Source: DASWIV01 sp036397475 | Lineage (GTDB): Bacteria; JAJVIF01; JAPKYR01 | DNA: 7,143 bases | Direction of reading: 5' to 3' | Assembly (NCBI GenBank): GCA_036397475.1 | Contig: DASWIV010000119.1 | Location: 1-7,143, forward strand | Part shown: in pieces, positions 1 to 5,935 of the stretch | How the letters are laid out: every line of letters starts with the position of its first letter | How positions within the stretch are numbered: the stretch's first letter is position 1 | Translations under genes and position numbers: made by a program | Notes under the pieces: generated by a model | What the model saw: only the letters and a program-made list of their open reading frames with translations | Told to the model about the DNA's origin: nothing | Database searches by the model: none

Positions 1-1
1 T

Positions 2-76
2 GGTAACTTTGTGGAAGTCAAGATTACGGAAGCGCATCCATACGATTTAAAAGGCGAAGCGGCGAATAACCAGTGA
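2..76 (+). CDS. rimO: RimO-like methylthiotransferase, C-terminal end (partial)
   Basis: This is only the last 24 codons of a gene that enters from the left edge; it ends with TGA at 74-76. The peptide starts GNFVEVKITEAHPYDLKGEA and ends NNQ. The pattern G-x-F-V-x-V-K-I-T-x-A followed by YDLxGE is typical of the C-terminal TRAM domain of RimO, the radical-SAM enzyme that adds a methylthio group to an aspartate of ribosomal protein S12. The YDLxGE ending favours RimO over the related tRNA enzyme MiaB. The iron-sulfur and radical-SAM domains lie outside the window, so the assignment rests on this short tail. The downstream gene starts 66 bp away behind its own candidate promoter. Confidence 0.7.
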   Translation, partial: GNFVEVKITEAHPYDLKGEAANNQ

Positions 77-78
77 AT

Positions 79-107
79 TTGCGATACGAATACTCTTTGG
101 ATATTAT
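79..107 (+). promoter_or_regulatory. Candidate sigma70-type promoter for the pncC-phosphatase pair
   Basis: TTGCGA at 79-84 (4 of 6 matches to TTGACA) is separated by exactly 17 bp from TATTAT at 102-107 (5 of 6 matches to TATAAT). Transcription would start near 113-115, about 30 bp before the ATG at 143. It begins just after the rimO-like stop at 76 and lies in an AT-rich gap. This is a sequence match only; promoter consensus in this organism is unknown. Confidence 0.42.
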
Positions 108-118
108 GCAGTCCTCAG

Positions 119-130
119 AGTTAATTAACT
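119..130. repeat. Perfect 12-bp palindrome, possible operator
   Basis: AGTTAATTAACT reads the same on both strands. It sits just after the predicted transcription start and just before the AGGAAA ribosome binding site (134-139) of the pncC-like gene, a place where a repressor dimer could act. A weaker outer pair, GCAGT at 108-112 and ACTGC at 128-132, partly overlaps it. No regulator is identifiable in the window, and a chance palindrome in AT-rich DNA is possible. Confidence 0.4.
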
Positions 131-142
131 GCCAGGAAATTC

Positions 143-688
143 ATGATGCACAGAGAAACCAAGGATAGCATTCGCGTCGGCATAAGCACCGATAAGGATA
201 TTTCTAATGCCGACTTCATAATTTTCAAAATGAAATCACTCGGCTTGACCATTTCGTCGGCGGAAAGCGTCACCGCGGGAGGATTTGGAAGCGCCCTTAC
301 CCGGATTCCCGGTTCGTCCGCAGTGTATAAGGGCGGCGTCCAGGCATACACCCGCGAAGTCAAAAAGAAAATTCTCCATATCCCGGACGAGGTCCTCGAC
401 AAGGGGCTTGTTACTCCTGAAACCACGATGGCCATGGCGCAGGCGGCGATAAAATTGTTCGACACAACCTTCGCCGCCGCGTGTACCGGCAACGCCGGTC
501 CCACAACCGATGACGCTGAAGGGAGCATCGGGAGAATCTACTGGGTTGTTATCGACAGGAATGGGAACTCCGATACAAAGGAACATGATTTCGCAGGAAA
601 CCGGGACGAGGTCAGGACGAAGGCTGTGACAAACGGATTGCGGATGGTAAGGAATTTTGTCGAACTCGCGTTGATCGAATATAAATAA
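143..688 (+). CDS. pncC: CinA C-terminal-domain protein / nicotinamide-nucleotide amidase
   Basis: A 181-residue stand-alone CinA C-terminal domain. The family hydrolyses the amide of NMN to give nicotinate mononucleotide and ammonia, recycling the NMN released by NAD-dependent DNA ligase, in the cytoplasm. The visible signature is SAESVTAGG at about 39-47, with the likely catalytic Ser42; then TRIPGSSAVYKGGVQAYTRE (53-72), followed by VKKKIL, with Tyr69 and Lys74 at the conserved positions; and CTGNAGP at 114-120. The length is near that of single-domain PncC proteins (about 160-170) plus a short N-terminal extension; the N-terminal domain of full CinA is absent. An in-frame TAA at 122-124 limits the start. 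AGGAAA at 134-139 supports ATG 143, and ATG 146 is equally possible. Oddities: the usual AESCTGG is AESVTAG, and the usual GIAGP is GNAGP, so activity is inferred. The next gene begins 1 bp after the stop. Confidence 0.85.
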   Translation: MMHRETKDSIRVGISTDKDISNADFIIFKMKSLGLTISSAESVTAGGFGSALTRIPGSSAVYKGGVQAYTREVKKKILHIPDEVLDKGLVTPETTMAMAQAAIKLFDTTFAAACTGNAGPTTDDAEGSIGRIYWVVIDRNGNSDTKEHDFAGNRDEVRTKAVTNGLRMVRNFVELALIEYK

Positions 689-689
689 A

Positions 690-1382
690 ATGGATTTTTT
701 TCTGATAAGACATGGACTATCCGAAGCGAACATGGAAGGCATCATCCAGGGCCAGACAGACAGCCTGCTCTCCGATATAGGACGGCGCCAGGCGGATCTC
801 CTCGCCAGGTTCATGAAACGGGAAGGCATACACCCTGATGAAATTTACGCATCACCCCTGAAACGAGCAGGCGAAACCGCTGAAATTATCAACGGCGTGG
901 TAGGTACGGATACGCCGATTGAATTTCGCGATGAGTTCATGGAGATAGATGTGGGTGAAGTATGCGGTCTGACAATCGATGAGGTTCTCAGGCGATATCC
1001 GGGAAAAATGGCTGACGTAAACAGGTGGCTCGACTTTTCCAATTTCAACGGCGAGAGTTTTGAACAGTTCTACAGTCGTGTTGAAGGCTGTGTAAAAGAA
1101 CTGATTAAAAAATGGGACGATCCTTTCGAAAAACGGACTGTTTTTTTCGTTACACATGGAGGAGTGACACGTCCGATTCTTAAGACACTACTCAATCACC
1201 AGTCGGATTTTCTTTTTGTGGAAGTGGGCAACTGCTCGCAGATCGCTGTCAGGTGGAGAGAAGTGCGCGGGAATATCAGAAGGGTAATCAGGAATATTAT
1301 TCCAATCAACCGGATAGCTGAAATGATGGGTGAAGAAGCGCCTGTCCTGACGGACCTGACATCGAAAAAACTTGGTAACTGA
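690..1382 (+). CDS. Histidine phosphatase family protein (phosphoglycerate mutase-like)
   Basis: A 230-residue member of the branch-1 histidine phosphatase superfamily, which uses a phosphohistidine intermediate. Visible landmarks: LIRHG at 5-9 with catalytic His8 after Arg7; SPLKRAGETAEI at 55-66 with the phosphate-pocket Arg59; Glu85 in the FMEIDVGEVCG stretch as likely acid/base; and VTHGG at 154-158 with the second pocket His156. The substrate cannot be read from the sequence: phosphoglycerate mutase, alpha-ribazole phosphatase (CobC-like) and other small-molecule phosphatases share this core. There is a basic C-terminal tail from about residue 190 beyond the usual core. ATG 690 is 1 bp after the pncC stop, with no good Shine-Dalgarno, which suggests translational coupling. 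The stop TGA (1380-1382) directly abuts the stop of the convergent gene. Confidence 0.88.
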   Translation: MDFFLIRHGLSEANMEGIIQGQTDSLLSDIGRRQADLLARFMKREGIHPDEIYASPLKRAGETAEIINGVVGTDTPIEFRDEFMEIDVGEVCGLTIDEVLRRYPGKMADVNRWLDFSNFNGESFEQFYSRVEGCVKELIKKWDDPFEKRTVFFVTHGGVTRPILKTLLNHQSDFLFVEVGNCSQIAVRWREVRGNIRRVIRNIIPINRIAEMMGEEAPVLTDLTSKKLGN

Positions 1383-2072
1383 TCACAGCTTGTTAATGTC
1401 CCACGTATAAATCACGCCGAATTCCTTGAATGCGCTTAAACCCGAGACCTGCAGGAAATCTTCCCCCTGTGGAAATGTCGACTGTCCTTTCATCGATAGA
1501 TGTGCTCCATCGATGCCGGCGTCGCTGCCCCAATCGTCACTGATTTCCTGTGGATAAAGGAAGTCCCAGAAATCGATCGGAGAATTAATATCATGTGTAT
1601 TGGGCAGTGTGGAAGGGAGCTCACTGGTCTCGAGTTTGTACCCGTCATTATCGAACGAGCCGGTGATGTCGAGCTGGACCTGCGTGTAATCGTCCCAGTG
1701 CCCTACAGCGATATCATCGAACTCGAGAATCGCCCTGTCGGCGAAGCTCCATTTAAAAAGATCGCCGACAATAATTCCCTTCAGGCTTCCGTCGCTGTAC
1801 TCATCGAGCGACACCTGTGATTCAATCCTCCACGCTTCATTGGCATATTCCCTGCCGTCCAGCATCACCATGTATGCTTCGACAGTAATGGTCCCGCCCC
1901 AGATCCCGATATGATAGACATCCTGGTGTGTTTCCGAGCCCGATTTACCGGGGCAGGCGGTTGAGGATACCGATAACATAATGGCGATCGCTGCGGCGAT
2001 TTTTAATGCGGAGGACAATCTTGAAGGACCACTCCCGTACGTGCTTGGTACAGATGGTAAAATGCAGGGCAC
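1383..2072 (-). CDS. Putative lipoprotein of unknown function
   Basis: I do not recognise this family. From GTG 2072 it gives up to 229 residues. A hydrophobic stretch (about 23-36) leads to SSTAC with Cys40, a plausible lipidation site, so the product is probably a lipoprotein. The remainder (about 50-229) is acidic, rich in Asp, Trp and aromatic residues and probably beta-rich, with no known motif. The start is uncertain. GTG 2072 is the longest option (in-frame TGA at 2079-2081) and lacks a Shine-Dalgarno; its first 18 residues are Pro/Ser-rich and unlike a signal peptide. TTG at 2018-2016 would give a compact signal starting MSSALKIAAAIAIML, with the Cys at 22, and looks better as a protein; GGGAG lies about 13 nt upstream, rather far. 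It is the last gene of the exported-protein cluster, 20 bp after the protease stop (73 bp with the TTG start). Confidence 0.65.
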   Translation of the reverse strand: MPCILPSVPSTYGSGPSRLSSALKIAAAIAIMLSVSSTACPGKSGSETHQDVYHIGIWGGTITVEAYMVMLDGREYANEAWRIESQVSLDEYSDGSLKGIIVGDLFKWSFADRAILEFDDIAVGHWDDYTQVQLDITGSFDNDGYKLETSELPSTLPNTHDINSPIDFWDFLYPQEISDDWGSDAGIDGAHLSMKGQSTFPQGEDFLQVSGLSAFKEFGVIYTWDINKL

Positions 2073-2091
2073 CCGGTGTCAAACGGGAAGT

Positions 2092-3756
2092 TTATTCTAT
2101 GGTATAGACAAATGTAAGCAGGTCGAGCGGATTTCCGCCGCTGATGCCGGTGATCTGGATCGTGATCGCTCCCGAGCCGGCGGTGTAAAACCTGCCGAGA
2201 TAAGTATCGGGATGGGCGGGAAGCGGCTCGAGAATGATTGAAGCGTTCTCGGCGGTTTCCTGGATGAAATAACTTGCATTGGGAGCCTGGTCGCATCCGG
2301 ACTTGCATTTGACCACAAGGAAGAAATCGTCGGAGAATAATGACGACGGAGCCAGTCCGGCGAGGAACCACTGATTCTCGAAAATATTTTTCTTGCTAGC
2401 GCCCGATCCGACAGACCCAGCTACATTTATCAATCCATGCCCGAGATAATCATCGATGGAATTCCCGTCGTTATCGGGACCGCCAAGGTCGACCGCGTTC
2501 TGTTCGATCAGCGCGCGGACTTCAGGCACTCCAAGGCCGGGAAACCTCGAGAGGATCAATCCCGCAAGCCCGGTCACCTGCGGACAGGAAAAACTTGTCC
2601 CAGACATTCTTGAATAATTTCGTGTCTGGTAGATCGCGAAAGGAACATCTTCTTTTGGCATGAATGGAGTGGTTGTCTCGATAGTTGTGCCAACCGCGGC
2701 TACTGAAACAATGTCCTCGCCATAATTCGAAAATCCGGCCCGTCCAAGATCCTCCGGGTCAATTTTATTTCCATTCGCGTTATCCAGTGCCGCGACTCCG
2801 ATTACTTCGGGGAAGCCGGCAGGATAATAGAGTGTATTGTGGTCCTGCGCCGTGTTTCCGGTCGAAATGTATTCCGCACCGGGATTGCCGTTGCCGCTTG
2901 CAGCGACAATTACCACACCGGCATTATAAGCGTCCTGAATTGCCTCGGTTTCAATGGAATTTGTTCCGATGCCACCCAGCGAAAGATTGATTACATCCGC
3001 ACCCCTAGCTACAGCTGCGTCGATCGCGGCGACCTCGTCGGCAATAGTGCACTGAAGATCCTGTCCGCCGCACGCACGGAATGCCAGCAGCCTGACATCC
3101 CACATCATCCCGGCGACTCCGATACCGTTATCCCCTATCGCTCCGATTATTCCCGCGACTCCCGTCCCATGCCCGGAATCGTCAAAAACACTCGAACCAC
3201 CCTGGGATTCCGGATCGAAGAAATTTTCAGTCCATATAACCCGGTCAGCAAACTCCGGATGTGTGATATCCATACCGGTGTCGATCAATGCTACCTTCAC
3301 AAGCGACGATCCGGTGGTGATATCCCAGCCCTCTTCACTTTTGTTCGAGAGATGATATTCCTGGCGTTCGTATAAAGGATCGTCAGGTGTAAATGCGACA
3401 TGGCGCAGGAGGTTGGGAGAAACGCTCTCCACTCCCTTTAGGAGCTCGAATTTCGCGAGTGAATCCGGAATTGTTGCGCCTGATGGCAACCCGATAACAA
3501 ACGCGGGACGGTACCACAGGATTTTTTTAACCTCATATCCTGACTCGAGCAGCGAGTCAAGGTTTGAAAACGAGGTCAATGAATCGATTTGAACAATTAT
3601 TTCATCGGAAACGTAAGCAAGTCCCTGAAGCTGGACAGCCCATCCGTCCGATCGTTCCTGCACCTGTACTTCGTAAGCCTGGTCAAGTCCGGCGACAGGT
3701 GAATACCATAAGAATATGAACAGGATGATAAGCGGGATGTATCTTAAAATTCTCAT
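2092..3756 (-). CDS. Secreted S8 family (subtilisin-like) serine peptidase
   Basis: A complete subtilase of 554 residues from ATG 3756; a longer TTG start at 3783 would add 9 residues, and the numbering below follows that 563-residue form. A signal sequence (about 10-32) opens MRILRYIPLIILFIF. A propeptide-like region (about 58-130) has the DEIIVQI and VESVSPN patterns of inhibitory prodomains. The catalytic domain (about 135-455) has Asp168 in LIDTGMDITHPEF, His205 in DSGHGTGVAG, oxyanion Asn298 in AASGNGN and Ser397 in MSGTSFSCP, so it should be an active endopeptidase acting outside the cytoplasm. Residues about 465-563 form an extra, probably beta-sandwich, domain with a CKSGC pair. ATG 3756 was chosen because it falls 4 bp after the upstream stop and gives a clean signal peptide; no Shine-Dalgarno is seen, which suggests coupling. 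Confidence 0.93.
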   Translation of the reverse strand: MRILRYIPLIILFIFLWYSPVAGLDQAYEVQVQERSDGWAVQLQGLAYVSDEIIVQIDSLTSFSNLDSLLESGYEVKKILWYRPAFVIGLPSGATIPDSLAKFELLKGVESVSPNLLRHVAFTPDDPLYERQEYHLSNKSEEGWDITTGSSLVKVALIDTGMDITHPEFADRVIWTENFFDPESQGGSSVFDDSGHGTGVAGIIGAIGDNGIGVAGMMWDVRLLAFRACGGQDLQCTIADEVAAIDAAVARGADVINLSLGGIGTNSIETEAIQDAYNAGVVIVAASGNGNPGAEYISTGNTAQDHNTLYYPAGFPEVIGVAALDNANGNKIDPEDLGRAGFSNYGEDIVSVAAVGTTIETTTPFMPKEDVPFAIYQTRNYSRMSGTSFSCPQVTGLAGLILSRFPGLGVPEVRALIEQNAVDLGGPDNDGNSIDDYLGHGLINVAGSVGSGASKKNIFENQWFLAGLAPSSLFSDDFFLVVKCKSGCDQAPNASYFIQETAENASIILEPLPAHPDTYLGRFYTAGSGAITIQITGISGGNPLDLLTFVYTIE

Positions 3757-3760
3757 TTGA

Positions 3761-4633
3761 TCAATCTGAAAATGCGATGACAACGCTCAATAACTCTCCA
3801 CTGGCATTGCTGCCATCTGTCGCGACACTCTGGGAAATTTCATTGGCTTCAGACTTTGCAACCGCTTCATTTCCATTGAGGTAATTCAGGAACGACCTGT
3901 ATGCCCTGAGGTCAAGCTCGGTGATCAGGTCATGAGTCGGAGCGGATGAATAGTTGCCGGGGATGTTGATCGCGCTGTTGATAGCATTGATCGCCTGGTT
4001 GAAATGAAATCCGCCGTCCTTTTTCATCCTGCTGAGTTCGCTTCCCGCCAGGCCAACCCACGCATCCGCGTTGTTCTGATAACCGTCGATCGCTTTCATG
4101 AAGTCGTTCGATGCATCGGACGCCTTATTCAATCCACGCGCGCGGGTCCAGCCAAGTCCGACATAAGCGCTTGTCGATCCGAAGTCAGCCTGCGCGGATT
4201 TGACGGTATCAAGATACGAGAGAAATAAATTTTCGGCGTTGAAATATTGCCCTGTGGTGTAAGCGTTCCAGCCTTGTGATAACGAGTCGTCCGAAATTAC
4301 AAACTCGCCAACCTGTGTGGTCTGGCCCTCAACGACCGTTATAACCTTTGAGCCCCTAAGGCGTATCCCTGCCGGGACCATGGTGAGCGAAGCTGTCAGG
4401 GTCTGTGAACCGGCAGGAGCCTGAAGGGTGAAATTTCCATTCGCGTCGGGGGTGGCTATCGTGCTTCCGCCTGTAACCGAGATGCTTGCCTGGTTACTGG
4501 AAATTATGGCTCCGAACGCATCCACAAGTATTCCATGGATAGTTCCAGAAGAAGACCCTCCACCTCCGCCGCAGCCGGTGGACAGGAGAAAGATCAGTAT
4601 CGCGAACGACGATAAGAGCCTCTGAATCGCCAT
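3761..4633 (-). CDS. Lipoprotein with carboxypeptidase-regulatory-like and TPR-like regions
   Basis: A 290-residue predicted lipoprotein. A hydrophobic signal (5-17) ends in LSTGC with lipidation Cys21, followed by a flexible tether GGGGGSSSG. Residues about 31-112 (GTIHGILVDAFGAII, then ATPDANGNFTLQAPAGSQTL) look like a carboxypeptidase-regulatory/Cna-B type beta-sandwich, a common surface or periplasmic binding or spacer fold. Residues about 118-275 are helical, with repeated TPR-like elements (SAYVGLGW at 155-162 and ADAWVGLAG at 189-197, each followed by an amphipathic helix), suggesting a protein-binding scaffold. ATG 4633 starts 5 bp after the upstream stop and has no clear Shine-Dalgarno, so coupling is likely. 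The protease gene follows 4 bp later. The family and partner are unknown; the domain calls come from pattern recognition, not a profile search. Confidence 0.78.
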   Translation of the reverse strand: MAIQRLLSSFAILIFLLSTGCGGGGGSSSGTIHGILVDAFGAIISSNQASISVTGGSTIATPDANGNFTLQAPAGSQTLTASLTMVPAGIRLRGSKVITVVEGQTTQVGEFVISDDSLSQGWNAYTTGQYFNAENLFLSYLDTVKSAQADFGSTSAYVGLGWTRARGLNKASDASNDFMKAIDGYQNNADAWVGLAGSELSRMKKDGGFHFNQAINAINSAINIPGNYSSAPTHDLITELDLRAYRSFLNYLNGNEAVAKSEANEISQSVATDGSNASGELLSVVIAFSD

Positions 4634-4638
4634 TAGAT

Positions 4639-5850
4639 TTACTCAACAACTGTCGTTGTGAACCAGGTAAGTTCCTGAATTCTCCAAACAACTTCCTGCC
4701 TTGGGTCCAGAACGTTGCCCAGAGGCGTATAAAGGTCGCGGCGCTCGAAATTAAGCTGCGCGATGAATCCAGGATTCAGAACCGGATTCGGGAAAGCTTC
4801 GTGGCCCCTGACGTGCCCGTCGACAAACGGGGTTCCCCATTGCGGGAAGTCGGTAATCGCTACAAGAATTCCCCTGTCGAGGTCAACATATGCTCGTCCC
4901 TGAATTATGATGTCGCCGTCAATGTGCGATTCTTTTCGTTTTGAGATATTTTCGTCGCTGACATCCACTCCGAACTGGAGGATGCCGCTGAAGTCGATGG
5001 CAGCCATCCTGAATCTGTATGTGGTTCGAATGTCAGCGAGCGTATAGGTCATCGGGATTTCCATTGTCGCGCCGATAAAGGGAACTGTCCAGCTGAATGG
5101 AGCTCTCCACGACTCGTTCAGGTGCACTTCATAGTCCGGGAGAACTATCGGGTGCGTAGTCTGGAAAACCTGCCGAACGGAGATCGCCCTCGATGGGTCC
5201 AGGATATCCCAGTCGTCATCAACATTCGCGCGATTAACATCCGCAATGTCGCCGATAACATCCAGTCCGCCGATATCCAGCATTCTTCCCGATTCACTCA
5301 TCGTGAAGTTTATGTCCGTTTCAATGATCGGAACGAGTTCGAACCCACCTTCGCCCAGAAGCGTATCGTCGCCGCCTCCGCCTCCTCCCCCACCGGATCC
5401 ACCGCCGCCGCCACCAGCACTCTGGTACGGCTGGCCAACACCCATTGGTGGAAGGTCGTCGAACTGAATTCCACCTTGATGGCCTACTGGAACACTGAAG
5501 TCAGGTGCGGGGACTCCACCGGAAGGATCTTCCGGCAGAAATTCGTAACTCAGGTCAAGGGACTCGTACGCGTTATACCTTAGATGAGTACCGACAAGCC
5601 CATTGCCCGATGAATTAATTTCTTCATCGTAGAGGGTCCAGATGATGCCACCAACATGGCTTCGTTTGCCGGCCATTATCTCGTCACCGCTTAGCTGCGA
5701 GAATCCGAAGTAATGCCATCTCGTTCCTGACTGCGGATTAAATCTGATGGTGGCGTCAAAATACTGCTTGGACTGAACTTCGTCCCTGGGCCAGAACATT
5801 ACCAGTCCTACAAATAGAAAAACCAAAGCCCATAGTCGATACTTTCTCAT
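4639..5850 (-). CDS. Exported protein of unknown function with poly-Gly linker
   Basis: A 403-residue protein I cannot assign to a named family. MRKYR followed by a hydrophobic run (about 6-20) is a signal sequence or N-terminal anchor. The mature part has an N-terminal region (about 29-142), a linker of six Gly, one Ser and eight Gly (146-160), and a C-terminal region (about 163-403) rich in beta-type alternation. The C-terminal half, with VLPDYEVHLNESWRAPF and later GRAYVDLDRGILVAI, resembles exported proteins in which a beta-rich domain follows an LP...G/N-x-SW motif (DUF6263-like); this resemblance is weak. ATG 5850 is well supported by GGGAGGA at 5861-5855, 4 bp upstream. It is the first gene of a likely four-gene operon, with the lipoprotein gene 5 bp after its stop. 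Confidence 0.75.
   Translation of the reverse strand: MRKYRLWALVFLFVGLVMFWPRDEVQSKQYFDATIRFNPQSGTRWHYFGFSQLSGDEIMAGKRSHVGGIIWTLYDEEINSSGNGLVGTHLRYNAYESLDLSYEFLPEDPSGGVPAPDFSVPVGHQGGIQFDDLPPMGVGQPYQSAGGGGGGSGGGGGGGGDDTLLGEGGFELVPIIETDINFTMSESGRMLDIGGLDVIGDIADVNRANVDDDWDILDPSRAISVRQVFQTTHPIVLPDYEVHLNESWRAPFSWTVPFIGATMEIPMTYTLADIRTTYRFRMAAIDFSGILQFGVDVSDENISKRKESHIDGDIIIQGRAYVDLDRGILVAITDFPQWGTPFVDGHVRGHEAFPNPVLNPGFIAQLNFERRDLYTPLGNVLDPRQEVVWRIQELTWFTTTVVE
5371..5415 (-). repeat. Glycine-codon tract encoding a poly-Gly linker
   Basis: Fifteen codons (146-160 of the 403-residue exported protein) encode six Gly, one Ser and eight Gly. All four GGN codons are used in mixed order, so the DNA is not a simple pure repeat; the tract appears to be kept for the amino acids it encodes. 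The complementary strand reads as a meaningless poly-Pro frame. Confidence 0.85.
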
Positions 5851-5854
5851 CAGG

Positions 5855-5861
5855 TCCTCCC
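5855..5861 (-). promoter_or_regulatory. Ribosome binding site of the exported-protein cluster
   Basis: GGGAGGA on the minus strand lies 4 bp before ATG 5850. It is the strongest Shine-Dalgarno in the four-gene cluster; the three downstream genes have no comparable site, consistent with translation of the cluster being initiated here and passed on by coupling. Confidence 0.75.
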
Positions 5862-5876
5862 GGGAATCGTTGACCC

Positions 5877-5903
5877 GTTATATGGAATAAAACATGGTTT
5901 CAA
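5877..5903 (-). promoter_or_regulatory. Weak candidate promoter for the exported-protein cluster
   Basis: On the minus strand TTGAAA (5903-5898, 5 of 6 matches to TTGACA) is followed after 15 bp by TATAAC (5882-5877, 5 of 6 matches to TATAAT). The 15-bp spacer is shorter than the usual 16-18, which lowers confidence. It lies in the 85-bp gap between rsfS and the cluster, the only place in this region where a separate promoter fits without overlapping a gene. Confidence 0.28.
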
Positions 5904-5914
5904 ACGGTTTATTC
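5885..5914. repeat. AT-rich inverted repeat, possible operator or hairpin
   Basis: GAATAAA (5885-5891) and TTTATTC (5908-5914) are perfect 7-bp inverted arms separated by 16 bp. Between and overlapping them are two AAAC-GTTT dyads (5890-5900 and 5902-5910). The candidate -35 element of the exported-protein cluster lies in the centre. A separate perfect 10-bp palindrome, ACTTTAAAGT, follows at 5916-5925. There is no GC-rich stem with a T-run, so an intrinsic terminator for rsfS is unlikely. Confidence 0.35.
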
Positions 5915-5935
5915 TACTTTAAAGTCCCCGGATGG

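Noticed and set aside
236..829. 197-residue open frame on the minus strand across the pncC-like gene and the phosphatase start
   Set aside because: It is antisense to two genes with clear family motifs, and its translation is Arg/Cys-rich with no recognisable domain.
1360..1400. A6 run at 1365-1370 as the T-tract of a minus-strand intrinsic terminator
   Set aside because: No stable stem precedes it on the minus strand; the nearby pairs are only 3-4 bp.
2003..2371. 122-residue minus-strand open frame overlapping the protease end and the orphan lipoprotein start
   Set aside because: It is in another frame of the same strand as two better-supported genes; the product is Arg-rich and low in hydrophobic core, typical of a shifted frame.
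2839..3375. 178-residue plus-strand open frame inside the protease gene
   Set aside because: It lies opposite the conserved subtilase catalytic domain, has no promoter or family signal, and is best explained as a shadow of the real gene.
3757..3783. TTG 3783 as the start of the protease, overlapping the upstream lipoprotein gene by 23 bp
   Set aside because: ATG 3756 gives a cleaner signal peptide, uses a standard start codon and lies 4 bp after the upstream stop.
5122..5583. Plus-strand frames opposite the 403-residue protein, including a poly-Pro frame at 5246-5467
   Set aside because: The Pro run is simply the complement of the Gly linker codons; the minus-strand gene has a signal sequence and a strong ribosome site.
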